A stretch of DNA of 64,000 bases from Halobacteroidaceae bacterium (GCA_003551665.1 PUNE01000146.1:18713-82712), one strand, 5' to 3'; numbered from the stretch's first letter, positions 17,572 to 26,648 are shown. Notes: generated by a model not told the origin, from the letters alone. A program made the numbers and translations.

Positions 17572-19026
17572 CTAAGCCTTCAGCTTCTTCTCAGAGTCAA
17601 CTACGATCTGCCTGATTTTCTCTTCAACATCCTTGGGTAATGGGTCTGGTTTGTGGGTTTCCAGGATATTAAGGACTTTATCGTTGCTTCTCTGGAAGAG
17701 ATTCTTTTCTCCGTCTTTTACCCAGTTTTCATAAATCTGACGCTGGAACAATTCGGGGTAATAGGTTTCAGTTTTATAGTGTTTCATGGTATGTTCCTGG
17801 GCCAGGTAGTGCCCACCATGACCAACCTTGTCGATTACATCCAGGGCCAGAGTTTCCTCATTAACTTCAATTCCCCTGGTTATTCTGCGAGCAAATCCGA
17901 TCAACTCATCGCAGATTGTGAGATATTCCAGGGATGCTGTATTTCCATGTTCGATGTAGCCAACGTCGTGGTTCAGGTTAGCACCTGACATGGATGTAGT
18001 GAGGATGGAAATAGCTCCTTCGATTGCTGCCTGCTCATCAACAACCTTGGAATCCGTGCAGCCGCAGGTTCCAAACATGGGAATGTCAATGTAGCGGGAA
18101 ATATCCGCAAGACCAGCCTGCAGTAGGTGGAATTCCGGTGCTCCATAAGCAAACACTGTTGTTTTCATATCCATTATGGTGAAAACTCCGCCCATAATGA
18201 AGGGGCTTCCTTCGCTTGTTTCCTGGTTGAGAACAAGCCCGCTCAAACTTTCAGCAAGCCCTGTTGCAAGACCCCCTGCCATTGTAATGGGAACGGTTCC
18301 TCCAAACATGGGGCAGGGTGTATATACAACGGGGAGCCTTTTCTTGGCACCGAGAACAAGTTTCTGGGCAGAATCTCCGGGATGCTGGAGGGGAGAAATT
18401 GGCTCGGCGTAAAGTGTCATGAAGGGGTTGCGTTGAAGTTCTTTTTCTCCTCCGGCTATTATTTCACACATCTTAATTATGTCAGAATAGCCCTCAACGT
18501 CTATAGCGGTAATTACAATTGGTTTTGAGGTATTCAGCACCATGGCTTCAAACTGGTGCCGGTCATAAATTTCCTGGGGAACGTCCTGGACAATTCCCAG
18601 GGACATTATAAAGTCAATATTGGGGAGGGCGTCGAGAACCTTGGAGGCCATTGTAACAGTTTTCTTGCTGGTTGGAATCCGGTTGTTGGTATAGGGGTCG
18701 ATAAAGAATGGAGTATCTGAGCCCGAGCCAAAATAGGCGTTATGCCCCTCCATTTCCATTACCCTTTCTCCGGTTCTGCTGTTACAGAGGGTTACTTTGG
18801 AAGGAACCGAACGCAGGGCTTTTTCTACAAGTTTTACCGGAATCCTGACCCTTTTACCGTCAACATGACATCCTGCCTTCTCCATTATTTCCAGTGATTC
18901 TTTATCGTGATAGACTACACCTGTTCTTTCCAGAATCTCCATGGCCGCTCCCAGTATATGCTTGCACTGGTCATCTGAGAGGACCTGAAGGTCAGCAGAT
19001 GCATTTATTCCGTAATTACTTCTCAT
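17572..19026 (-). CDS. MttB-family amine methyltransferase (second copy)
   Basis: 484 aa non-pyrrolysine MttB-superfamily protein with no in-frame amber codon. Shared family blocks: DLQVLSDDQCKHILGAAMEI at the start, GSGSDTPFFIDP (about 98), GANLNHDVGYIEHGNT (about 355) and GHGGHYLAQEHTMKHY (about 415). It transfers a methyl from an amine substrate to a corrinoid protein, very likely the one encoded 24 bases upstream (19051). It is closest in the window to the copy at 19702. ATG 19026 has an AAAGGAGAGG site. Possible substrates are glycine betaine, proline betaine, carnitine-type compounds or trimethylamine relatives. Confidence 0.9.
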   Translation of the reverse strand: MRSNYGINASADLQVLSDDQCKHILGAAMEILERTGVVYHDKESLEIMEKAGCHVDGKRVRIPVKLVEKALRSVPSKVTLCNSRTGERVMEMEGHNAYFGSGSDTPFFIDPYTNNRIPTSKKTVTMASKVLDALPNIDFIMSLGIVQDVPQEIYDRHQFEAMVLNTSKPIVITAIDVEGYSDIIKMCEIIAGGEKELQRNPFMTLYAEPISPLQHPGDSAQKLVLGAKKRLPVVYTPCPMFGGTVPITMAGGLATGLAESLSGLVLNQETSEGSPFIMGGVFTIMDMKTTVFAYGAPEFHLLQAGLADISRYIDIPMFGTCGCTDSKVVDEQAAIEGAISILTTSMSGANLNHDVGYIEHGNTASLEYLTICDELIGFARRITRGIEVNEETLALDVIDKVGHGGHYLAQEHTMKHYKTETYYPELFQRQIYENWVKDGEKNLFQRSNDKVLNILETHKPDPLPKDVEEKIRQIVVDSEKKLKA

Positions 19027-19050
19027 ACTGCCACCTCTCCTTTCCTCTTT

Positions 19051-19686
19051 TTAGCGGCCCACCAGTTCGATGGCCAGATCTTTAGCCGACGCGGCATCAG
19101 GTGCCCATCCATCGGCGCCAATTTCATCTGAAAAATCGGAAGTAACCGGGGCTCCCCCAACAATGATTTTAACCGAATCACGCAGTCCTTCTTCCTGCAA
19201 AATCTCGATAGTATCTTTCATAGCCAGCATGGTCGTTGTCAGGAGCGCGCTCATACCAACTATGTCCGGCTTGTGCTCTCTAACAGCCTCAGCAAATTTT
19301 TCTGGAGCAACGTCCATTCCCAGGTCGATAACTTCCATACCGCCGCTTTCCATCATCATTCCTACCAGGTTCTTACCAATATCGTGGAGGTCACCGGCAA
19401 CTGTTCCCAGGACTACCTTGCCAGCAGAAGTCACTTCCCCTTCTACCAGAAGGGGTTTTACAAGGTCCATTCCAGAATTCATGGCCCGTGCAGCCATCAA
19501 TACCTCGGGAACGTACATATCTCCTTCTTTGAATCTCTGGCCAACAACGTTCATTCCTTTGATTAAACCCTCGTTGATAATATCTGCAGGCTTTGAACCT
19601 TCATCAATAGCCTTCTGGGTTAATTCAGTGGCTCTTTCCACGTTACACTCGATAATAGCATTTTGCAGGGCTTCAAAATCTGCCAT
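19051..19686 (-). CDS. Methyltransferase corrinoid protein (copy 2)
   Basis: 211 aa cobalamin-binding protein of the MtbC/MttC/MtgC type: an N-terminal helical cap (about 1-85) and a B12-binding Rossmann domain with the DLHDIGKN signature (near 99-106), whose His ligates cobalt. It carries the methyl group from MttB to the methyl-THF methyltransferase. It differs from the copy at 21215 by roughly a dozen residues, nearly all in the N-terminal half. It lies between the two MttB genes; ribosome site GGGGGAGA. Confidence 0.94.
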   Translation of the reverse strand: MADFEALQNAIIECNVERATELTQKAIDEGSKPADIINEGLIKGMNVVGQRFKEGDMYVPEVLMAARAMNSGMDLVKPLLVEGEVTSAGKVVLGTVAGDLHDIGKNLVGMMMESGGMEVIDLGMDVAPEKFAEAVREHKPDIVGMSALLTTTMLAMKDTIEILQEEGLRDSVKIIVGGAPVTSDFSDEIGADGWAPDAASAKDLAIELVGR

Positions 19687-19701
19687 TATTAATCTCCCCC
19701 T

Positions 19702-21192
19702 TTATTTCTTTTTGGCCTTTTTGGCCTTTTGCGCTTCACGCTCTTCAGCCTTTTCAACAACCGCGTCAATTTCTTTTTTGACCTTTTCAGAAAGAGGCTT
19801 GACCTGATGTTCTTTGAGGATTGAGTGGAGTTTTTCCCGAACTTTGTCCCCCATACTCGCTCCTCCAGCCTTTTTCTGCCATCCATCATGACGCATCCTG
19901 TTGATCAGGGTTGGGAACCATGTTTCTTTTTTAAAGTTATCCATGGTATGGGGTTCACCGAGGAAATGCCCCCCGGGACCAACCTTATCCACTACATCCA
20001 GGGCCAGGGTTTCTTTGTTGATTTCAATCCCCCGCATGAATCTCTTGACCATAGAAATTATTTCATCATCCATCACCAGTTGTTCCAGGGAACCAGTTGA
20101 GCCTGACCCCGTGTAACCACAATCATGGACCAGGTTCGCCCCTGAAAGAGCTGCCATAAGTATGCTCATTGCAGCTTCGCCAGCAGCCTGCCCATCAAGG
20201 AGGTGAGCATCGGTGCATCCTGCAGTACCGAATACCGGAATCTTCATATGGTGGGCAACTTCGGCAATTCCAGCCTGCATGGTGTGAAATTCGGGGCTGC
20301 CATAGCTGAAAACAGTTGATTTCATGTCCATGATGGCATATACCCCGCCCATGATAATGGGAGTACCGGGTCTTACCAGCTGAGAAACAATAATCCCCAC
20401 CAGACTCTCTGCAACGCCAAGGACCAGGGTCCCGGCAAGGGTTGCCGGTGCTGTTGCACCTGACATTACACAGGGAGTATAAACGATGGGGATTTTATTT
20501 TTGGCTGCAAAAACAGCCTTGGCTATGGCTTCCTCTGAATGCAAAAGAGGTGAGCTTGGTTCAGAATAAAGGGCTAAAAACGGCCTTTGTTGAAGATTTT
20601 CCAGACCTCCAACAACTGCCGCAGCAATATCAGTTATGTCCTGGTACTGATCAATATCAAACCCCCAGTGGACAATGGGCTTATTGGTGTTGGATACCAG
20701 GGCTCTAAAAGCGTGGACATCAGAAAGTGTGTCGGTTACGCCGGTTGGAGTTCCAAGGTCCTGGACAAAATTAATATTGGGCAGGGCATCGCAAACTTTT
20801 GCAACATTCTCAGTATCGCTAATAACCGGGCGGCGCCTTTCCCCCGTATAGGGATCGCGGTGGAAAGTATTGGTCGGGCCTGGCCCGTAGTAGGTTTTGT
20901 TGTCGTGGAGAACTAAAGCCTTATTGCCGAGCTGGTCGTAAAGGGTTATCCTCGAAGGAGCAGAGCGAACTGCCCATTCACTCAATCCTACAGGTATCCT
21001 TACCCTGTTACCATCAACCCAACAACCACCCTTTTTTAGTATTTCCAGTGACTCTTCATCGAAGATCTTTGCCCCGGTTCTTTCCAGAACTTCTGTCGCT
21101 GCAGAAAAAATCTCTTCTCTCTGGGCATCGCTTAGAAGTCTGAATTTTGGGGTTTGATTAACCTTGTAACGGGACTTAACGAAATTTCCCAT
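19702..21192 (-). CDS. MttB-family amine methyltransferase (first copy)
   Basis: About 496 aa from ATG 21192, which follows AAAGGAGAGGGT; an in-frame start seven codons further up is less likely. Non-pyrrolysine MttB family: LLSDAQREEIFSAATEVLER, GPGPTNTFHRDPYTG (about 98), GANLVHDCGYTGSGST (about 360) and GPGGHFLGEPHTMDNF. The C-terminus has a basic lysine-rich tail absent from the other copies. It follows corrinoid copy 1 by 22 bases, so corrinoid and methyltransferase genes alternate in the operon. Confidence 0.9.
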   Translation of the reverse strand: MGNFVKSRYKVNQTPKFRLLSDAQREEIFSAATEVLERTGAKIFDEESLEILKKGGCWVDGNRVRIPVGLSEWAVRSAPSRITLYDQLGNKALVLHDNKTYYGPGPTNTFHRDPYTGERRRPVISDTENVAKVCDALPNINFVQDLGTPTGVTDTLSDVHAFRALVSNTNKPIVHWGFDIDQYQDITDIAAAVVGGLENLQQRPFLALYSEPSSPLLHSEEAIAKAVFAAKNKIPIVYTPCVMSGATAPATLAGTLVLGVAESLVGIIVSQLVRPGTPIIMGGVYAIMDMKSTVFSYGSPEFHTMQAGIAEVAHHMKIPVFGTAGCTDAHLLDGQAAGEAAMSILMAALSGANLVHDCGYTGSGSTGSLEQLVMDDEIISMVKRFMRGIEINKETLALDVVDKVGPGGHFLGEPHTMDNFKKETWFPTLINRMRHDGWQKKAGGASMGDKVREKLHSILKEHQVKPLSEKVKKEIDAVVEKAEEREAQKAKKAKKK

Positions 21193-21214
21193 TATACCCT
21201 CTCCTTTCCTCAAG

Positions 21215-21850
21215 TTAACGACCTACTAGTTCCATGGCCAGATCTTTGGCCGATGCTGCATCAGGTGCCCAGCCGTCGGCACCAATTTCATCGGAAAAAT
21301 CAGATGTTACCGGCGCCCCTCCAACAATAATTTTCACCGAATCCCGTAACCCCTCCTCCTGCAGAATTTCAATTGTGTCCTTCATGGCCAGCATGGTGGT
21401 GGTTAGAAGAGCACTCATTCCAACTACGTCCGGTTTATGTTCCCTGACCGCTTCGGCAAATTTCTCCGGGGCAACATCCATTCCCAGGTCGATAACCTCC
21501 ATGCCTCCGCTTTCCATCATCATCCCAACAAGGTTCTTTCCAATATCGTGCAGATCACCCGCTACTGTTCCCAGAACTACCTTGCCTGCTGTGGATACCT
21601 CTCCCTCTACCAGCAGGGGCTTGCAGATATCCATCCCAGAATTCATTGCCCGAGCAGCCATTAATACCTCAGGGACATACATATCCCCTTCTTTAAATCT
21701 CTGTCCTACAACATTCATGCCTTTAATCAAACCATTGTTAATAACATCTGCAGGGCTTGCCCCTTCATCAATGACCTTTTGGGTTAAATCAGTGGTCCGT
21801 TCAACATTACATTCGATAATCGCATTTTGTAAAGCTTCAAAATCCGCCAT
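21215..21850 (-). CDS. Methyltransferase corrinoid protein (copy 1)
   Basis: 211 aa, first gene of the long minus-strand operon. It has the same architecture as copy 2, with the DLHDIGKN cobalt-His motif and a C-terminal GGAPVTSDFSDEIGADG. An ATG at 21883 in frame would add 11 residues, but ATG 21850 sits after AGGAGGAGG and aligns with the start of copy 2. Transcription probably begins near 22118 at the sigma-54 promoter, giving a leader of about 270 bases. Codon choice differs widely from copy 2 although the protein is almost the same. Confidence 0.94.
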   Translation of the reverse strand: MADFEALQNAIIECNVERTTDLTQKVIDEGASPADVINNGLIKGMNVVGQRFKEGDMYVPEVLMAARAMNSGMDICKPLLVEGEVSTAGKVVLGTVAGDLHDIGKNLVGMMMESGGMEVIDLGMDVAPEKFAEAVREHKPDVVGMSALLTTTMLAMKDTIEILQEEGLRDSVKIIVGGAPVTSDFSDEIGADGWAPDAASAKDLAMELVGR

Positions 21851-22129
21851 GGTTCCCTCCTCCTTGTTTTTTGCCCAAACCATTTCTTTACTTCTCCCAA
21901 ACCAAAAATTATTAACCAGATTTGCTCTTTAACCTGAAAAATGGGCGATTATTTTCGGGAATTGATTCCCAACTCATCCCCCATCCCCAAAAGGGGAAAC
22001 AGGACCAAAAAAGCTATTTTCACCTCCTCTACTTCCCCCAGGGGGGGGTTTGCAGAATAACTTTATTTCTTATTATCACTTAAACCCTGCAATACTTTTC
22101 ATTCTTAAAGTGCCCTGTCAATATTAAAC
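21851..22129 (-). other. Leader of the methyltransferase operon
   Basis: About 280 bases of probable 5' leader without a credible gene. On the transcript strand there is a C5-CT-G5 hairpin, a CCCC-TTTT-GGGG hairpin, and a perfect inverted repeat GGGAAT-CA-ATTCCC (21957-21970). No riboswitch class was recognised. The structures could affect mRNA stability or bind a regulator. Confidence 0.4.
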
Positions 22130-22145
22130 TGCAAAAAGCGTACCA
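22130..22145 (-). promoter_or_regulatory. Sigma-54 promoter of the methyltransferase operon
   Basis: The minus strand reads TGGTACG-CTTT-TTGCA. It agrees with the -24/-12 consensus TGGCACG-N4-TTGCW at all but one position, with GG and GC at the required spacing. It lies between the sigma-54 activator gene and the first corrinoid gene and points at the latter. The short palindrome GAATTAATTC at 22278-22287 may be an activator site. Confidence 0.85.
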
Positions 22146-22208
22146 CCCCCTCCTTAATTCCTTCTCAACCCTTTACTGGCCAGCTATTCCTCTTTTTTGA
22201 TATGTGAA

Positions 22209-22264
22209 GGAAAAAAAGAAAATGAGATTAAAGGAGTTTTTTAGTTTCCTTCTTTCTCATTTTT
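22209..22264 (-). terminator. Terminator of the sigma-54 activator gene
   Basis: On the minus strand AAAATGAGA pairs with TCTCATTTT around an A/C/T-rich loop, followed by CTTTTTTTCC. It lies about 100 bases after the activator stop codon and upstream of the -24/-12 element, separating the two transcripts. Confidence 0.65.
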
Positions 22265-22356
22265 AGAATTTTTTGCGGAATTAATTCTGGTTTTTTAGTA
22301 TCTCAATGGTTTCCGCCGATTATTCAATTTTTCTCAATTTGATATTTTTTCTCAGA

Positions 22357-24132
22357 TTAAGAAATTCGGAGCTCTTTTAATTTTCTGTACAGGGTAGCCC
22401 GGCTGATACCGAGGGCTGCTGCTGCCTTTTCTTTTCCCTCTGTTGAATAACCAAACTTCTGCAGGGCTTTGCTGATTGCATCCATCTCCAGAGCGTTTAG
22501 GGTGGGTATCGGGCCCACTTCCTCTCCTCTGCGGAAATTAAGGAGTCTCTCGGGTAAGCTTCTCAGAGAAATCTCCGGCCCTGTTTCAATATTCACGGCA
22601 TATTCAATAGCATTTTCCAGTTCCCGAATATTCCCCGGCCAGGGGTATTCCAGGAACATTTTCCTGGCTCCTTCCTGAAAATCATTAATATTTTTCCCGA
22701 GCTGTGTGGAATAGAGGTCCAGGAAATAATGCATCAGCAGGTTAATATCTTCTTTACGCTGCCGCAAGGGAGGGATATAAAAGGGGATAACATTTAGCCG
22801 GTAAAAAAGATCTTCCCGGAAAAGGCCTTCTTCAATAAGCTTTTCCAGGTCCTGGTTGGTAGCAGCAATTATCCGGACATCCACATCCTTTGTGCTTACT
22901 CCACCTACCCTTTCTATCTGCCTGGTTTCAATAACCTGCAGCAGGTCCACCTGAAAACTCAGGGGCATATCTCCGATTTCATCCAGGAAGATAGTCCCTT
23001 CGTTGGCCAGTTCAAACTTTCCAGGCTTCCCACCTTTTTTGGCACCTGTAAAGGCCCCTTCATCATAACCAAAGAGTTCTGATTCCAGAAGGGAATCAGG
23101 TATTGCAGCACAGTTAACAGTAACGAAAGGCTTTCCCTTGCGGTGGCTTTCTTCGTGGATGGCCCGGGCAAAAAGACTTTTCCCGGTCCCTGTTTCCCCC
23201 TGGATGAAAATTGTGGAATCAGTATTGCAAACTCTCCGCATTCTATTTTTTATTTCGATTAAATCCTGGCTGGTTCCTTTAATTGCATCCAGAGTACCCT
23301 TTTTCTCTTCACTAATAATCTTGCTGGCCAGTTTTCTGATCTCCTCGCCCTTGCGGAAAGAAATAACCGAACCCTTAATCTCTTCTTCCTGGTAAATAGG
23401 GGTAATGCTGCAGAATAATTTCAGTTCCCTGTTCCCATCAAGTTCCAGAGAAATCTCCTTTTCATAATAATCGCTTCCCGGATCTTCCTGGAAATGAATT
23501 AAAGGGTCGAAATCCGGGAATACAGAGGATACATGCTGTCCCGTTTTATCACCATTAAGGGAGAGGATTTTGCGGGCAGATCCGTTAATATTAATTATTT
23601 CACCCCTTGCATCCAGGGCAATTATCCCTTCATGAACCGAATTAATTACGGTCTCGAACTGGTTGGCCAGGGTGGTTACCTGCCCGCGCATTCTTTTTTC
23701 ATTCAGGGTAGTTACAATAAAGCTGGTTACATTGTTCAGGAAATTAAGCTTTTTATCAAAATCATCAAGCAGGATTTTTTTCTGCGCTTCGTTTAAAGCA
23801 AGAAGGGAAACTGTACCTATTTTCCCCCCATTGTGGAAAATTGGGCGCATTGCAAAGGCAACCACCGAACATTTATCAGAGTAATCACACTGTTCACAGT
23901 AATGGCTCTGTTTGGTATCTTCAATCAGGATGTGGCTGTCCACCCAGGACTGAATTACCCGGTCTGTCGTGCAGTCCTCATTGTAAACCACACCCACCTC
24001 TTTTTTATACCAGCCCGTTCCGGCAATTACTTCCAGGTTATTATCAATGATAGCCAGTTCAACATCCAAAACAGCAGCAAAAGCATCGGAAACCTGCTGT
24101 AAAAAACCTTTGATATCTTTGAGCTTTTCCAT
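22357..24132 (-). CDS. Sigma-54-dependent transcriptional activator with GAF- and PAS-like sensors
   Basis: 591 aa from ATG 24132, which follows AAAGGAAGG; the longer upstream reading runs through the promoter. Residues 1-145 form a GAF-like sensor with four cysteines (54, 79, 82, 88). Residues 150-265 look like a PAS domain (FETVINSVHEGIIALDARGEI). The AAA+ domain has Walker A GETGTGKS (312-319), the sigma-54 contact loop GAFTGA (359-364), Walker B FLDEIGD and the R-finger region. The C-terminus is a Fis-type HTH (AAAALGISRATLYRKL). It probably activates the methyltransferase operon and perhaps the other sigma-54 promoters in this window. The ligand is unknown. Confidence 0.92.
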   Translation of the reverse strand: MEKLKDIKGFLQQVSDAFAAVLDVELAIIDNNLEVIAGTGWYKKEVGVVYNEDCTTDRVIQSWVDSHILIEDTKQSHYCEQCDYSDKCSVVAFAMRPIFHNGGKIGTVSLLALNEAQKKILLDDFDKKLNFLNNVTSFIVTTLNEKRMRGQVTTLANQFETVINSVHEGIIALDARGEIININGSARKILSLNGDKTGQHVSSVFPDFDPLIHFQEDPGSDYYEKEISLELDGNRELKLFCSITPIYQEEEIKGSVISFRKGEEIRKLASKIISEEKKGTLDAIKGTSQDLIEIKNRMRRVCNTDSTIFIQGETGTGKSLFARAIHEESHRKGKPFVTVNCAAIPDSLLESELFGYDEGAFTGAKKGGKPGKFELANEGTIFLDEIGDMPLSFQVDLLQVIETRQIERVGGVSTKDVDVRIIAATNQDLEKLIEEGLFREDLFYRLNVIPFYIPPLRQRKEDINLLMHYFLDLYSTQLGKNINDFQEGARKMFLEYPWPGNIRELENAIEYAVNIETGPEISLRSLPERLLNFRRGEEVGPIPTLNALEMDAISKALQKFGYSTEGKEKAAAALGISRATLYRKLKELRIS

Positions 24133-24180
24133 GGGATCCTTCCTTTCCGGAAACCTGGTAAAATATTCTTTCTCGTTTTG

Positions 24181-24209
24181 ATTATAACAAAACCCCAGGC
24201 CAGAAACAA
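24181..24209 (-). promoter_or_regulatory. Sigma-70-type promoter of the activator gene
   Basis: The minus strand has TTGTTT (24204-24209), a 17-base spacer and a perfect TATAAT (24181-24186), about 45 bases before ATG 24132. Only three of six -35 bases match. Its position inside the longer reading frame favours the shorter protein. Confidence 0.6.
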
Positions 24210-24362
24210 CCCTTCTCATATTGCGAAAAATAATACAAATCACAATGCCAACTCTTTTTTTATCCGGGAAGGATTTGAAGAAAATTTCAATAACTATTTA
24301 AGGAGTTGAAGAGACAGTTTAACCACAACTTTTCCCAGCACCCCGGAAAGAAGGTGTTAAAT

Positions 24363-25565
24363 ATGCAGCATCGGCCCAGAAATTTCTTTTTAACTTTAGG
24401 CGTCTGCTTTTTTATATATTTTAATTTTTTCTCCTTCCAGGTCATAACCCCCCAGTACCTTACTGACCTTGGGGGCACTGGTTTTCAGGCCGGCCTGCAA
24501 AACTCGTTCTTTTTTATTGCCGGGATCCTAATGCGCCTTTACTTTGGCCCCCTCGCCGATAGCCGGGGCAGAAAAATCCCCATTCTCATTGGTTCTTTTG
24601 TTTTTGCCACAACTCCACTTTTATTCCTTGTAAGCAATACCATACCCATGATATTTTTGGCCCGCTTCTACCAGGCCATCGGACTGGCAGCTTTCTTTTC
24701 CAGTGGGACATCCCTAATCAGCGATATTGCACCTCCTGCCAGAATGGGAACCTACATGGGATCCTACAGATTTACGGCAACCATGGCCCTTGTGGTGGGA
24801 CCGGGAATTTCTATTGCCCTGATTAATAATTTTGGCTATCCAGCCCAGTTCATATTCAGTTTTTTTATCGGAATTATTTCCCTGGGACTGGGGGCCCTAT
24901 TAATCCCCCCCGCCCTAAAAAATGAAAAAGTCTCCACCAATCCGCTGCATCAGCTGAAAACTGTCGCTCAAAATAAGCTGCTCTGGTTGATTTACCTGGG
25001 AGCAGCCGTAGTTGCTTTCAGCTATGGAACCCTCTTGACCTTTGGCTCTATCTATTTTGGCCGGGCAACTGATGTAGCAAATCCAGGATTGTATTTTACA
25101 ATTTTCGCTCTACTGGGAATGCTGGGTAACATTTCTGCAGGAAGCATTTCCGACAGGATTGGGCGAAAAGCTGTTGTAACTCCTTCTCTGACTCTCCTGG
25201 GTCTCGGTATTTTCATCCTCTATTTTCTCCCCAATATTCCAGCTCTTTTGTGGGTAAGCAGCGTTATTACCGGCCTTGGTTATGGAGGCTCGATTACCGC
25301 GATTTTCACCTGGATAACTGACGTCACAGAACAAAAAGCCCGGGCAACTGCCCTGGCTTTTCAGGAAAGTGCTTTGGACATTGCATATGCTTCAGGGTCC
25401 TTTTTCTTCGGAATTTCAATTTCCTTTTTGGATTACGGTCCTTCCTTTAGCCTGATCGGGGTAATTACCCTGATCACGGCAGGCTTTTTCCTGATTACAG
25501 GTAAGTCCAAAGCCAGAAAACCCTCTCCCCAGGTAGCAGGAAAGGATTGCGAAAAAACCCAGTAA
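24363..25565 (+). CDS. MFS transporter
   Basis: 400 aa, twelve predicted hydrophobic segments. The loop 2-3 MFS motif is seen in GPLADSRGRKIPIL and repeated in the second half as GSISDRIGRKAVV. I take ATG 24363, preceded by GAAAGAAGG, rather than a TTG at 24306 that abuts its Shine-Dalgarno. It is the only plus-strand gene in this part of the window, divergent from the sigma-54 activator and convergent with the amidase gene; the two stop codons touch at 25565/25566. Substrate unknown; nothing specific ties it to amines. Confidence 0.85.
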   Translation: MQHRPRNFFLTLGVCFFIYFNFFSFQVITPQYLTDLGGTGFQAGLQNSFFFIAGILMRLYFGPLADSRGRKIPILIGSFVFATTPLLFLVSNTIPMIFLARFYQAIGLAAFFSSGTSLISDIAPPARMGTYMGSYRFTATMALVVGPGISIALINNFGYPAQFIFSFFIGIISLGLGALLIPPALKNEKVSTNPLHQLKTVAQNKLLWLIYLGAAVVAFSYGTLLTFGSIYFGRATDVANPGLYFTIFALLGMLGNISAGSISDRIGRKAVVTPSLTLLGLGIFILYFLPNIPALLWVSSVITGLGYGGSITAIFTWITDVTEQKARATALAFQESALDIAYASGSFFFGISISFLDYGPSFSLIGVITLITAGFFLITGKSKARKPSPQVAGKDCEKTQ

Positions 25566-26573
25566 TTATTCCTCCGGGGTTCTGCTTTCTGTTGGCAGAT
25601 CTTCAGGATTGAGGTCTTTTATATCTTTCTTTGTCTCTGTCATTTTGCGATAAACGTTTTCAAAATCGATGCGGTAATTGAATTCCACCTCGGAACGGGC
25701 CCTTTCTTCCTTGATATCGAGATTCCTGATAATCAGGAGCTCTTCCCGCATTTTGGAACCCTGCAGAAGTGGTAACCCCGAAGGCGCCCAGACCCCACTT
25801 CCGCCCCAGAAAAGAATACCGCTCCTATCGTGGGAACCCACCCCGTTGACTCCGATACTCCAGGTCTGGTTGTAAGCAGCCTTGGAGGAATTCATCAGGT
25901 CCCATAAAAAACCATAATAGTTATCCGTGCGAACGTTCATCTGCGGATAATCCCGGATAGCGTGTGAACGCCAGGCAGCAACGGTAATAATTGCGTCGAC
26001 ATCATCGGTGAAGGCATACTGTCTCGCCAGTTCAACAAAGCAAAGGTCATAACAGGTTAAAAATCCAAAGCGTCCCCAGTGAGTGTCAATGGTCAACCTT
26101 TTATCGCTGCCACCTCGGAAATATTTTTTTTCCAGGGGTGTCAGAAAAATCTTGTCGTAAGTCAGGCTGTGATCCTTAAAATCATAATCAGGGTGGAGGA
26201 TAAAAGATGAGTTAAACAGGTCGTCTCCTTTCCGAAAAACATTGTTAAAAAAAATATATTCCAGACCATGTTTGTTGGTCGAAAGACTGTCTTTAATATT
26301 GTCAAACCAGGGGGCATTCTGTCCTGTTTCTCCCTCAAGGAGATGATCCCACACTTCTCCATCCTCGGACTCCCATATATATCCGGTCAGACTTAATTCG
26401 GGGAAAATTATTATATTTACCTCTTTTTTGTGACCTATCTCAATTACTTCCTCAATCTTGGCCATATTCTGACGGATATCAGTAGTCAGGTTGATGTTGG
26501 CCAGCAAGACCGAAGGCCTTTCCTCGAGGTCACAATAAGTCCTTTCCACAATCCTGGTAATCAAAAGTTCCAC
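25566..26573 (-). CDS. Nitrilase-superfamily amidohydrolase
   Basis: 335 aa carbon-nitrogen hydrolase. The Glu-Lys-Cys triad is visible: E in FPELSLTGY (about 78), K in TYDKIFLTP (about 141) and C in GFLTCYDLCF (about 172). It hydrolyses an amide, carbamoyl or nitrile bond; the aliphatic amidase/carbamoylase branch is likely, but the substrate is open. A TTG three codons inside (26564) is better spaced from AGGGAG than the GTG at 26573. It lies downstream of the first BCCT gene, after that gene's terminator. Confidence 0.83.
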   Translation of the reverse strand: MELLITRIVERTYCDLEERPSVLLANINLTTDIRQNMAKIEEVIEIGHKKEVNIIIFPELSLTGYIWESEDGEVWDHLLEGETGQNAPWFDNIKDSLSTNKHGLEYIFFNNVFRKGDDLFNSSFILHPDYDFKDHSLTYDKIFLTPLEKKYFRGGSDKRLTIDTHWGRFGFLTCYDLCFVELARQYAFTDDVDAIITVAAWRSHAIRDYPQMNVRTDNYYGFLWDLMNSSKAAYNQTWSIGVNGVGSHDRSGILFWGGSGVWAPSGLPLLQGSKMREELLIIRNLDIKEERARSEVEFNYRIDFENVYRKMTETKKDIKDLNPEDLPTESRTPEE

Positions 26574-26648
26574 TCCCTTTCCCCGTTTAAATGATTTATT
26601 TTACTATTCCAATTCGAAAAAGGCCCCGGTTTAACCTTCCTCAACCCC

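Noticed and set aside
19070..19807. Plus-strand open frames opposite the two corrinoid genes (also 21234-21932), similar to each other
   Set aside because: Their similarity is only the reverse complement of the conserved corrinoid proteins; Ser/Thr/Ile-rich with no family features.
1831..21192. Pyrrolysine-containing methyltransferases
   Set aside because: All three MttB-type frames are full length with no internal TAG, and no pyl genes are visible.
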